Part shown: positions 8,569 to 16,038 of the stretch, piece by piece
Numbering within the stretch: position 1 is the first letter of the stretch
Layout: each line of letters begins with the position of its first letter
Source: Streptomyces capitiformicae
GTDB lineage: Bacteria; Actinomycetota; Actinomycetes; Streptomycetales; Streptomycetaceae
Length of the DNA: 64,000 nucleotides
Assembly: GCF_002214185.1 (NCBI RefSeq)
Contig: NZ_CP022161.1
Coordinates: 6,455,486 to 6,519,485, forward strand
Direction: 5' to 3'
The notes under the pieces: model-generated
The model's database searches: none
What the model was told of the DNA's origin: nothing
What the model saw: the letters and a program-made list of their open reading frames with translations, nothing else
Made by a program: the position numbers and the translations under genes

Positions 8569-9273
8569 TCAATTGACCGTGGCCGCCATCAGGCCGCGCA
8601 GGAATGGCAGATCGACCTCTTCCAGCGAGGTCACCACGGTGCGCCGGGCGGCGGGGGTGATGGGGGCCACGGACGGGACGGCGACCACATGGCAGCCCGC
8701 GGCCTCGGCGGCCGCGACACCGGTCGCGGTGTCCTCGATGACCGCGCATCTGGCCGGGTCCGCGCCCAGCCCGGCGGCCGCCAGGAGGTACGGGTCGGGG
8801 TGCGGCTTGGTCCGCTCCACCTCGTCGCCGGCGACCGTCAGCGCGAAGTGCTGGGGGCCGAGGGAAGCCAGGACGCGGTCGATGATGCGCCGGTGCGAGG
8901 CGGAGACCAGAGCGGTGGGGATGCCGTGCGCGGCAAGTTCGACGAGGAGTCTGGCCGCGCCCGGCATCAACGGCAGGGTGCGGCCGATGCGGGCCTCGAA
9001 GCCGTCGTTGAGCAGTACGGACAGCTCGGCGAGAGTGATGTCGGCGCCGGTGGCCTCGATCAGGAAACCCGCGCTGCGGCTCATGGGGCCGCCGACCACG
9101 ACATGGCGCCAGGTCTCGTCGAGGGTGTAGCCGAGGCCGGCGAAGATCTCGACCTCCACGTCCCACCAGAAGCCCTCGGTGTCCACCAGAGTGCCGTCCA
9201 TGTCGAGGAGCACGGCCTGAAGGGCGGAGCCTTCGGCCGTACGGGTTCCGAGCGCGGGGATCGTCGTGGTCAT
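8569..9273 (-). CDS. HAD-superfamily phosphatase (beta-phosphoglucomutase-like)
   Basis: A 234-residue cytoplasmic haloacid-dehalogenase phosphatase. Start ATG 9273 follows a perfect CAAGGAGGT site; longer in-frame starts lack one. The nucleophile motif is DMDGTLVDTE (about residues 22-31). Motif II is LVSASHRR, the motif III lysine is in ERTKPHPDPYLLAA, and motif IV is VIEDTATG. The cap is inserted after motif I (type C1). The substrate is probably a small sugar phosphate or similar metabolite, but this cannot be fixed from sequence. It lies just upstream of the metH remnant, as expected for this Streptomyces neighbourhood. Confidence 0.9.
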   Translation of the reverse strand: MTTTIPALGTRTAEGSALQAVLLDMDGTLVDTEGFWWDVEVEIFAGLGYTLDETWRHVVVGGPMSRSAGFLIEATGADITLAELSVLLNDGFEARIGRTLPLMPGAARLLVELAAHGIPTALVSASHRRIIDRVLASLGPQHFALTVAGDEVERTKPHPDPYLLAAAGLGADPARCAVIEDTATGVAAAEAAGCHVVAVPSVAPITPAARRTVVTSLEEVDLPFLRGLMAATVN

Positions 9274-9444
9274 CCGGCGCACCTCCTTGTGGGGCGAGCA
9301 GGCCGGTTCCCGGGTGGGGAACCGGCCTGCGGTGGACCGACCAGTGTACGGCTCCGTCGGGAGAAGCGCTTTTGTTTGCCGTACGAGCACGGGGGAACCC
9401 GGGGTTCTCACCGGCCCCGGCCCCGCGCGCGTTGAGTGACCGGC

Positions 9445-9651
9445 CTAGCGGGCGTTGAAGTACTTGGCTTCGGGGTGGTGGATCACGATGGCGTCCGTGG
9501 ACTGCTCGGGGTGGAGCTGGAACTCTTCCGAGAGCTGTACGCCGATCCGCTCGGGCTCCAGCAGCTCCGCGATCTTGGCGCGGTCCTCCAGGTCGGGGCA
9601 GGCGCCGTAGCCGAGGGAGAAGCGAGCGCCGCGGTACTTGAGGTCGAACAT
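9445..9651 (-). pseudogene. metH: metH remnant: last ~67 codons of cobalamin-dependent methionine synthase
   Basis: The minus-strand reading ends in a clear MetH activation (SAM-binding) domain terminus: KYRGARFSLGYGACPDLED, then LEPERIGVQLSEEFQ, and finally HHPEAKYFNAR before TAG at 9445-9447. Full MetH is about 1,150-1,250 residues (family knowledge), so roughly 95% is missing. The reading frame continues upstream into unrelated sequence and directly meets the terminator hairpin of a different gene. Nothing resembling the remaining MetH domains is present in the window. A function for this fragment is unlikely. Confidence 0.85.
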
Positions 9652-9682
9652 GGGGAGGGACCTCATTCGCAGGTCCCTCCCC
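9652..9682 (-). terminator. Strong terminator hairpin of the DUF6069 gene
   Basis: A perfect 12-bp stem GGGGAGGGACCT / AGGTCCCTCCCC with a 7-nt loop, 22 bp beyond the stop of the minus-strand DUF6069 gene and immediately abutting the metH remnant. Confidence 0.8.
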
Positions 9683-9704
9683 GCCCGCCGTTTCGGATTC
9701 CGGC

Positions 9705-10118
9705 CTACGACAGCGGCATGACCTTGCGGTAGGCGAACACGGCGGCCGCCGCGACCGCCACGTGCATCAGGAGCAACGCCATGACGCCGACGACCCCGCC
9801 GGCGCCGAAGAGCAGGAAGTCGGGGACGAAGGAGACCACGACGACGGTCGGCACCAGCCAACGCACGAGCTTCTCGGGGTCCTTGGACACCTTGCGCACC
9901 ACGACCCAGCCGATGGCGCCCGCGATCACGCCGACCGCCGTCAGGAAGACGTACGAGCCGGGCATCAGCGGCTGGAAGTCGTCGGGCGCGCCCAGGGCCA
10001 GCGCGAGGACGGCGAGTACCACGTTCGCCAGTGAGGACACCACGATCGCGGCGAGCACCCCTCCCGCGACAACGAGCGGACCACGGCGGACGGGGACTGC
10101 CGCGGAGGCAACAGACAT
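9705..10118 (-). CDS. DUF6069-type four-helix membrane protein
   Basis: A 137-residue protein with four predicted transmembrane helices: about 14-35, 47-67, 84-105 and 110-128. The pattern (PGSYVFLT in helix 2, LVPTVVVVSFVPDF in helix 3, LLLMHVAVAA in helix 4) matches what I know as DUF6069, a family of unknown function in actinobacteria. ATG 10118 follows GGAG with an 8-nt spacer; an upstream TTG/ATG extension is less likely. Two TTGA-containing palindromes lie just upstream, so the gene is probably repressor-controlled. It carries its own terminator. Confidence 0.8.
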   Translation of the reverse strand: MSVASAAVPVRRGPLVVAGGVLAAIVVSSLANVVLAVLALALGAPDDFQPLMPGSYVFLTAVGVIAGAIGWVVVRKVSKDPEKLVRWLVPTVVVVSFVPDFLLFGAGGVVGVMALLLMHVAVAAAAVFAYRKVMPLS

Positions 10119-10158
10119 GGCCAACTCCAGAGGGATCTGAGGGAGCAACAAAGCGAGA

Positions 10159-10176
10159 CGTTTGAAGCGTCAAACG
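10159..10176. promoter_or_regulatory. Operator-like palindrome CGTTTGA-N4-TCAAACG
   Basis: A perfect 7-bp inverted repeat with a 4-nt spacer, 41 bp upstream of the DUF6069 start. The symmetry and size fit a TetR/MarR-type repressor site. The cognate regulator gene is not adjacent. Confidence 0.55.
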
Positions 10177-10193
10177 AGAGTCTCACGTGGATT

Positions 10194-10209
10194 GCTTGAA
10201 ACTTCAAGC
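10194..10209. promoter_or_regulatory. Operator-like palindrome GCTTGAA-AC-TTCAAGC
   Basis: A perfect 7-bp inverted repeat with a 2-nt spacer, 18 bp from the previous palindrome. The outer half-sites GCTTG-N6-CAAGC recur at 13222-13237, upstream of another minus-strand gene. Confidence 0.5.
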
Positions 10210-10254
10210 CCCAGCGTCTGGGAGTCCGAGGGGCCGACGTCCTGGTCGGACGCG

Positions 10255-10460
10255 CCGGGGAACGGGCATGCCCGCGCCGCACCGGGCACGGTCGCGATGG
10301 GCGTCGCCCCCGTCTTCGACGGCGTGACGGCACACCTCAAGGCGGCGGTGGTCGAAGGCAGTCACACCGCGTTCATGAACCATCCACACCGCCGTACCGG
10401 TCACCGGCGTCCTCACCGTCATCGGCACCGTCGTCGCGGCACTCGGCCTGCGTGGCCGAC
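10255..10460 (+). pseudogene. Frameshifted C-terminal scrap of an MFS transporter
   Basis: Plus-strand frame one reads VAMGVAPVFDGV and VEGSHTAFMN. A shift at about 10382 then gives TIHTAVPVTGVLTVIGTVVA followed by LGLRGRP. Together these resemble the last loop and last helix of a drug/H+ antiporter of the EmrB/DHA2 type. No upstream helices are present. 10461-10663 holds no gene I can support. Confidence 0.4.
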
Positions 10461-10663
10461 CCTCGGGTCACTGGGCGTGGCGGCGGACCAGGTCTTCAGG
10501 CCGGCCTCTCCACCGGAGCCGGCCCGCTCGTTCCGCAAGATCCTCGACGTACGCCGCGAGGACACGAGTGTCGAGGAACTCACGGCGGCTGTCGTGGAGG
10601 GCCCGGAGGGTCTGCGCCGCCATCGGGAGGGCAAGCCGCTCGCCTGAGCGACGCCCCCCGACC

Positions 10664-10704
10664 TGACCGCCCACCCTCGACGTGCCGACGAGGGTGGGGG
10701 GTCA
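10664..10704 (-). terminator. Long hairpin at the LCP gene 3' end
   Basis: A 16-bp stem with one mismatch (TGACCGCCCACCCTCG / CGAGGGTGGGGGGTCA) whose right arm contains the LCP stop codon. A strong terminator, possibly bidirectional. Confidence 0.7.
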
Positions 10705-12135
10705 GGGCAGGTCGTCGATGTCGAGGTCCGTTCCGACGACCAGGGTCACGACGCCCGCGGGGGCGTCCGCGGCCTGGGTGGCTTCGGTGTCGGGCAGCCG
10801 CGAGGCGAGGACCTTCGCATGCTTGGCCAGATCCGAGGGGTGGGTCACGGTCGTTTCGCCGGTGGTCTCCGGCGCGTTGCCCGTGCCGACGACGGTGAAG
10901 CCGGCCTCGCGCAGCCGGTCGGCGACCGCCGCGGCACGCCCCGTGACTCCGGTGCCGTTGAGGACCTGGACGCGCACATTGGAAGCGTAGACCAGATCCT
11001 TCTTGGCCTGCGCCTGCAGTTGCTCCTTGTTGACCTCCTTGTCCTTGGCGAGGGAGGTGAACAGGTCGGCCGCCTGCGGGTACTGCCAGACGATGTTGGC
11101 CTTGTCGGTGGGGACGTCGGCCTCGCGGGGGTAGTTGGGGACGGTCAGGAAGGTCAGCCGGTCGCTCGGGATGCCCTTGAGCTCGGAGGCGAGGTCGTAG
11201 AGCGGGTCGATGCCGGCGAGGTCCTCGTCCGTGGTGAGGGACTTGGTGGCCGACTGCAGGAAGTCGTAGAGCGACGTGGGGCTGGTCAGCTTGGACTTGG
11301 CCTTGGCGGCCAGGGCCTCCATGAACTCCTGCTGACGTCCGATGCGTCCGATGTCGGAGCCGTCGCCCACGGCGTAGCGGGTCCGTACGTAGCCGAGCGC
11401 CGTCTCGCCGCCGACGGTCTGACAGCCCGCCTTCATGTCGAGGAGGGCCTTCTTGTCCTTGATGGCCTGCTCGGGGCAGACCTCGATGCCGTCCAGTGCG
11501 TCGACCATCCCCTTGAAGCCCTGGAAGTCCACCGACATGAAGCTGTCGATGCGCAGACCGGTGTTGGCCTCGACCGTCCTGATCGAGCAGGCCGCCGCGC
11601 CGGCGACCTCACCGCTCGCACCACCGATCGCGAACGCCTCATTGATCTTCGCGAGGTGCGGGCTGGACGTGCTGCCGTCGCCCTTGTCGCACGCCGCTAT
11701 CTCGACCCAGGAGTCACGCGGGAACGACACCACGGTCGCCCATTCCCGGTTCGCCGGGACGTGCAGCACCATCAGCGTGTCCGACTGCATGGTGGTCAGA
11801 TCGGTGCCGTACTTCGCGTTCGCCCCGTCACGGCTGTCCGAGCCGACGACCATGATGTTCTTGGAGCCCGGGCTGAGATTGACCGGACGGTCCCCGCCGA
11901 GCTTGTTGTCGACGTCGGCGCCGGTGATGTTGTTGTCCAGGTCCTTGTACACCCAGGCACCGACACCCGCGACCCCCAGGACGAGCAGCGCGCAGCTTCC
12001 CGCGACCCATCCCAGCGTCCGGCCCTTCCGCGTCGCCCCGCCTCCGGCACCCGCGCGTCGCTTTCCCGTACCGCTCACCGGCCTTCCCCCGCCTCGGCCG
12101 CACCGGCCGGTCGACTCCCCCTGCTCGTCCGGCAC
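10702..12135 (-). CDS. LytR-CpsA-Psr (LCP) cell-wall ligase with LytR_C domain
   Basis: A 477-residue membrane-anchored enzyme that transfers polyprenyl-linked glycopolymers (teichoic-acid-like or other) to peptidoglycan. A short basic cytoplasmic segment is followed by one helix (about 42-63). The extracellular LCP domain spans about 90-330, with IMVVGSDSRDG, VSFPRDSWVEI, the Arg-rich catalytic stretch GYVRTRYAVGDGSDIGRIGR and QQEFMEAL. A LytR_C domain (about 385-470, VQVLNGTGVTGRA) follows. The start is GTG at 12135 with no strong ribosome-binding site. Next on the same strand is a wall-binding protein, consistent with an envelope role. Confidence 0.92.
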   Translation of the reverse strand: MPDEQGESTGRCGRGGGRPVSGTGKRRAGAGGGATRKGRTLGWVAGSCALLVLGVAGVGAWVYKDLDNNITGADVDNKLGGDRPVNLSPGSKNIMVVGSDSRDGANAKYGTDLTTMQSDTLMVLHVPANREWATVVSFPRDSWVEIAACDKGDGSTSSPHLAKINEAFAIGGASGEVAGAAACSIRTVEANTGLRIDSFMSVDFQGFKGMVDALDGIEVCPEQAIKDKKALLDMKAGCQTVGGETALGYVRTRYAVGDGSDIGRIGRQQEFMEALAAKAKSKLTSPTSLYDFLQSATKSLTTDEDLAGIDPLYDLASELKGIPSDRLTFLTVPNYPREADVPTDKANIVWQYPQAADLFTSLAKDKEVNKEQLQAQAKKDLVYASNVRVQVLNGTGVTGRAAAVADRLREAGFTVVGTGNAPETTGETTVTHPSDLAKHAKVLASRLPDTEATQAADAPAGVVTLVVGTDLDIDDLP

Positions 12136-12201
12136 TTGTGATCACCGAACCACAGGACTCTACATCCGTGTGGAGAGGTACGGATCAGCCACTGACTCGT
12201 C

Positions 12202-13155
12202 TCAGGGCTCCGAGGTCTCGGATTCGAGGGCGGCTCGGGTCGTGGGGCCGTACACGCCGGACTCGTCGTCGAGAAGGACGCGGGTCAGCTGGTAGCCGCG
12301 GACCGCGTTCTCGACCGTGCGGTCGTACTCTCCGTCGATGTCTCCGTTGTAGAGCCCGACCTGCCGCAGCCGGAGCTGGAGTTCGGTGACCTCCGGCCCG
12401 CTGTCGCCGAAGCGGAGTACGGGGCTGCTCTCCTCCTCCGACCCCGTCGGCGCGGGGGCCGCCGTGGCGGTCGTGCCGCCGTTGGACGGAGGGCTGGTCG
12501 GGTCGGCCGAGCCGGTCGGGGTCACCGGACTCCCGGACGGGGTCGCGGACGGCGAGGCGGAGGGGGTCTCGGACGGCCGCGGCGTGGGAGCCGTACGGGA
12601 CGGGGAAACTGCAGCCGCGTCGTTCTCGGGCGCCGCCTCCGGCAGGTCCGCCCGCACATCGTCGGACACGGAGCCGTCCCGCGAGGGCGTCTCGTACGAG
12701 AAGAGGCCGCCGACGATTAGTCCGGTCACCAGGAGGGCGGCGGCTCCGGCCCCGGTGGCGAGCATGGCGCGGCGTCGCCGCCGCTGACGGTCCGGGTCGG
12801 TGGCGGTTGGAGGGTGCGCGTCGGGAAGGGAAGGCGCGCCGGGGGCTGGTTCCAACACGGCGGTGGGTACGCCGTCGTCCGCGTCCACGCGCTCCGTGTC
12901 CTCGACCACCTCCGTGTCCTCGACCACCTCCGTGTCCTCGATCGCCTCCGTGTCCTCGATCGCCTCCGTCTCGTCACCGACCTTGACGAACGGGCGTATG
13001 CGCACCGGATCGAAGTCCTCCGCGGCCGCCGCCTCCACCGTACGGCTCTCGCGGTGGGCGTCGGACGCGCGTCGGCCGCAGGAACAGGCCGGAGTGCCGT
13101 CCGCCGCCCGGGACGTACCGCACTGGGGGCAGACAGGGCCTGTCGGTTCACTCAC
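12202..13155 (-). CDS. Zinc-ribbon membrane protein with peptidoglycan-binding domain
   Basis: A 317-residue protein. The N-terminus has a zinc ribbon (CPQCG, then CSCG). An acidic repeat TEAIED/TEVVED follows at about 64-87, and one transmembrane helix (about 131-152). A Ser/Pro/Thr-rich extracellular linker follows. The C-terminal ~75 residues are a PG_binding_1 domain (LRFGDSGPEVTELQLRL, LYNGDIDGEYDRTVENAV, VYGPTTRAALES). The GTG at 13155 follows GGAGAGA. The arrangement suggests a cytoplasm-to-wall link, but no function is known to me. It probably belongs with the LCP gene downstream (66-bp gap). Confidence 0.85.
   Translation of the reverse strand: MSEPTGPVCPQCGTSRAADGTPACSCGRRASDAHRESRTVEAAAAEDFDPVRIRPFVKVGDETEAIEDTEAIEDTEVVEDTEVVEDTERVDADDGVPTAVLEPAPGAPSLPDAHPPTATDPDRQRRRRRAMLATGAGAAALLVTGLIVGGLFSYETPSRDGSVSDDVRADLPEAAPENDAAAVSPSRTAPTPRPSETPSASPSATPSGSPVTPTGSADPTSPPSNGGTTATAAPAPTGSEEESSPVLRFGDSGPEVTELQLRLRQVGLYNGDIDGEYDRTVENAVRGYQLTRVLLDDESGVYGPTTRAALESETSEP
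12892..12963 (-). repeat. Four tandem 18-bp coding repeats
   Basis: Four 18-bp units: two of CTCCGTGTCCTCGACCAC and two of CTCCGTGTCCTCGATCGC (plus-strand sense). They encode the acidic hexapeptides EVVEDT/EAIEDT. In-frame copy-number change would be tolerated. Confidence 0.9.
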
Positions 13156-13221
13156 GCGCGGTCTCTCTCCGGGATGACTTCAGAGTTCGAACAGACCTCC
13201 CCCACAGAATCACCAAAACTT

Positions 13222-13237
13222 GCTTGAATATGCAAGC
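13222..13237. promoter_or_regulatory. Palindrome GCTTG-N6-CAAGC in a divergent promoter
   Basis: The sequence GCTTGAATATGCAAGC lies 67 bp upstream of the zinc-ribbon gene start and 155 bp upstream of the phospholipase start. Its half-sites match those at 10194-10209. Confidence 0.45.
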
Positions 13238-13391
13238 GGAACATTCGCCATCTCCCGTACACCGAGGGCGAGTTCGGACTCACCATGTCTTCATGTGCCG
13301 GGGCTGGCGCACGACCCGGCCGCCGGTGTGTCATGCCTCTGACATGGAGCCCGACCCCAACCCCGACGCATCGGCGTGGAGGAAATCCCCC

Positions 13392-14765
13392 GTGAACCTG
13401 ACCCACCCCCGTTCCCGCCCCCGTGCCCTGTACACAGTCGCCGCGCTGGCCCTGAGCGTGCCCGTCCTGTTCTCGGGCCCCGCCGCCGCGGCGGTCCCCA
13501 CGTACTCGGTCTATCTGCAGAACACCGTCACGGGTCTCAACGCTGCCGACAGCGAGGGCACGGTCGTCGCGCACAACCCCAGAGGCAACGAGGACCACCA
13601 GCAATGGACGCCGGTCGCCGTGAGCGGCGGCCACCAGTTGCGGAACGCCGACGAGTCCGGGGTCTGTCTCGGGCGGAGCGGCACGTCGGCGGTGACGGCG
13701 AGCTGCGGTGCGGACGGCACGACGTGGACGATCACCGCCGCGGCGAACAGCACCTACACGGTGAGCGTGCCCGGGACCTCGCAGTACCTCACGGGGACGT
13801 CCTCCGACTCGTCGGCCGTGCAGATCGGGGCGAGCGGCGCTCTCGCCCGCTGGCATCTCACGCCGGTCACCCACACCACGACGGCGATGCCGTCCGCCGA
13901 CACCCGCACCCTCGACCAGGTCACGTTCCTCACCTCGCACAACGCCTACGCCAACGGGGTCGACGGAAACTTCGCCTCGTTCCCCGTCAGCCTCTTCCCC
14001 AACCAGTCGCGCGGCGTCGGTCAGCAACTCACCGACGGCGTACGCGGGTTCATGCTGGACACGTACACCGTGTCGGGGCAGGCCGTGCTGTGTCACAACA
14101 GCTGTGACGGGGTCAGCAGTCCGGTACCGCTCGCCACGGATCTGCAACGCATCGTCGACTTCCTCAAGGCCCGTCCGGGCGAGTTCGCCACGGTCTTCCT
14201 GGAGGACTACACCGCCTCCGACGTGCTGAGGTCGTCCCTGACCTCGGTCAGTGGCCTGTCCGACGTGCTGTACCGGCCGGACCAGGAGGGCGTGGCGACC
14301 GGCGGCTGGCCGACGATGGCGGACCTCGCCGACCGGGGCAAGCAACTGCTGATCTTCAGCGACCGTACGCGCGCGAGTGACGTGTCCAGCGGTTACGCCA
14401 CGCGCGACACCTTCGGTGTGATGTACCAGCGGGAGTGGACCGTCGAGAACTACTGGTCCATGGGCGGCGGGATCGGCGGCTCCGACTGGTCCTGCTACAG
14501 CCGCTGGGGCACGAGCCGGCCGCTGACCACGGACTCGACCGCCTTCCATCCGCTGTTCGTGATGAACCACTTCCGCGACTACACGATCAGCGGGACCGCC
14601 GGGACCGACAACGGCAAGCTCCTCAACCGCACCCAGAACTTCTGCACCCCCGCCGCCCGCAAGAAGCCCAACTACCTCGCCGTCGACCGCTACGACCTGG
14701 GTTCCCCCACCCCGCTCACGACCGTCGGCAACCTCAACACGTACGTCCTCACGCCGGGCCAATGA
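13392..14765 (+). CDS. Secreted phosphatidylinositol-specific phospholipase C-like protein
   Basis: A 457-residue exported protein. GTG 13392 follows GGAGGA with an 8-nt gap; upstream in-frame starts would displace the signal peptide. The signal sequence is about 1-33 (hydrophobic VAALALSVPVLF, ending AAAA). A beta-rich module (about 36-155) with VYLQNTVTG, QQWTPV and a CLGRS element resembles a lectin-like fold (inference). The PI-PLC X region follows, with FLTSHNAYANG carrying the first catalytic His and DGVRGFMLDTYTV then VLCHNSCDG carrying the second. Substrate and calcium dependence are not determined by sequence. It is transcribed alone, with a hairpin after it. Confidence 0.85.
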   Translation: MNLTHPRSRPRALYTVAALALSVPVLFSGPAAAAVPTYSVYLQNTVTGLNAADSEGTVVAHNPRGNEDHQQWTPVAVSGGHQLRNADESGVCLGRSGTSAVTASCGADGTTWTITAAANSTYTVSVPGTSQYLTGTSSDSSAVQIGASGALARWHLTPVTHTTTAMPSADTRTLDQVTFLTSHNAYANGVDGNFASFPVSLFPNQSRGVGQQLTDGVRGFMLDTYTVSGQAVLCHNSCDGVSSPVPLATDLQRIVDFLKARPGEFATVFLEDYTASDVLRSSLTSVSGLSDVLYRPDQEGVATGGWPTMADLADRGKQLLIFSDRTRASDVSSGYATRDTFGVMYQREWTVENYWSMGGGIGGSDWSCYSRWGTSRPLTTDSTAFHPLFVMNHFRDYTISGTAGTDNGKLLNRTQNFCTPAARKKPNYLAVDRYDLGSPTPLTTVGNLNTYVLTPGQ

Positions 14766-14769
14766 ACGT

Positions 14770-14803
14770 CGGCGTCCGTCGGGCTCAGGCCTGGCGGACG
14801 CCG
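14770..14803 (+). terminator. Hairpin after the phospholipase gene
   Basis: A perfect 9-bp stem CGGCGTCCG / CGGACGCCG with a 16-nt loop, 5 bp after the stop codon. Confidence 0.6.
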
Positions 14804-14834
14804 GTCGCGGCCCGGGCCGCCGCCAGTCATCATT

Positions 14835-14848
14835 TTGAACGCGTTCAA
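14835..14848. promoter_or_regulatory. Perfect palindrome TTGAACGCGTTCAA
   Basis: A 14-bp perfect palindrome, 43 bp upstream of the SDR epimerase start. Size and sequence are typical of TetR-family operators in Streptomyces. No TetR gene is adjacent. Confidence 0.6.
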
Positions 14849-14890
14849 GTTTGGGCTAGGGTCGTCCCACACACGAATGGGAGCAGCCGG

Positions 14891-15883
14891 ATGAAGATCG
14901 TGATCCCCGGGGGAACCGGGCAGGTGGGCGCGATTCTGAACCGCGCACTGACGGCGGCCGGGCATGAGGTGACGGTGTTGACCCGGCGACCGGCCGGCCG
15001 GGGTGAAGTCCCTTGGGACGGGGAGACCATGGGGCCGTGGGCCGAGGCGATCGACGGCAGCGATGTCGTGATCAACCTGGCCGGCCGCAGCGTGAGCTGC
15101 CGCTACACCCCTGCCAATCTCCAGGCGATGATGGACTCGCGTGTCCACTCCACCCGGGTCGTCGGCGAGGCCATCGCCGCCGCGGCCCGGCCTCCCCGCG
15201 TCTGGCTGCAGATGAGCACCGCCACGATCTACGCCCACCGTTTCGACGCGCCCCATGACGAGGACACCGGTGTGATCGGCGGAACCGAACCCGATGTGCC
15301 GGGCTACTGGTCGTTCAGCGTCGACATCGCCAAGTCCTGGGAGCGGGAACAGGAGCAGGCCGACACCTCGCACACCCGCAAGGTGGCCCTGCGTTCGGCC
15401 ATGGTGATGAGCCCCGACCGGGGCGGCGTGTTCGACGTCCTGCTGTGGATGGCGCGGCTCGGGCTCGGCGGCCCGGTCGCGGGCGGCGCGCAGTACGTGT
15501 CCTGGATCCATGACCGCGACTTCGTCCGGGCGGTCGAGTTCCTCATCGACCGGGACGATGCCACCGGCCCGGTGAACCTCGCTGCCCCCTCTCCCCTGCC
15601 GCAACGCGCTCTCATGCGCGCACTGCGTGCCGCCCGGGGCGTCCCGGTGGGGCTGCCCGCGACGAAGTGGATGGCCGAGATCGGCGCCTTCGTCCTGCGC
15701 ACGGACACCGAACTGCTCCTGAAGAGCCGACGCGTCGTCCCCGGCCGCCTGCTCGAAGCGGGTTTCACCTTCGACCACCCCGAGTGGCCGGAGGCCGCCG
15801 ACGACCTCGTACGGCGCGTGCGAGGGCGGCGGGACGACTCGATCCGATCCGAACAAACGTCCACGGCTGCGCAGCGGACGTGA
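14891..15883 (+). CDS. TIGR01777-type NAD(P)-dependent epimerase/SDR protein
   Basis: A 330-residue atypical short-chain dehydrogenase of the SDR39U1/YfcH type. The N-terminal Rossmann motif is GGTGQVG at about 7-13; then INLAGRSVSCRYTP, the active-site area LQMSTATIYAHRF, WSFSVDIAKSWE, and a substrate-binding half with WIHDRDFVRAVEFLID. The C-terminal DUF1731-like segment includes LLKSRRVVPGRLLEAGF. The physiological substrate is unknown for this family. The start ATG 14891 lies 43 bp after a TetR-like operator, so expression is probably ligand-induced. Confidence 0.88.
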   Translation: MKIVIPGGTGQVGAILNRALTAAGHEVTVLTRRPAGRGEVPWDGETMGPWAEAIDGSDVVINLAGRSVSCRYTPANLQAMMDSRVHSTRVVGEAIAAAARPPRVWLQMSTATIYAHRFDAPHDEDTGVIGGTEPDVPGYWSFSVDIAKSWEREQEQADTSHTRKVALRSAMVMSPDRGGVFDVLLWMARLGLGGPVAGGAQYVSWIHDRDFVRAVEFLIDRDDATGPVNLAAPSPLPQRALMRALRAARGVPVGLPATKWMAEIGAFVLRTDTELLLKSRRVVPGRLLEAGFTFDHPEWPEAADDLVRRVRGRRDDSIRSEQTSTAAQRT

Positions 15884-16038
15884 GCGGTCTCGCCACGCAG
15901 ACGTCTCCCCGCCCCCAGTGGTAGCGGAGCAGGACGGTCCGGTAGGCGTTCTGCTCCTGGGATGGCGTCGCACCGGTCATGCGACGAGGATGCTCCCTCG
16001 CACAGGCACATTCCGCCGCGGACCGGAAGGGCCTTCCG

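Noticed and set aside
10468..10674. 68-residue minus-strand frame as a recombinase fragment
   Set aside because: No catalytic motif or zinc ribbon; similarity too weak to support.
13152..14762. 536-residue minus-strand frame opposite the phospholipase gene
   Set aside because: No motifs; Gly/Val/Arg-rich shadow of a gene with clear signal peptide and catalytic motifs.
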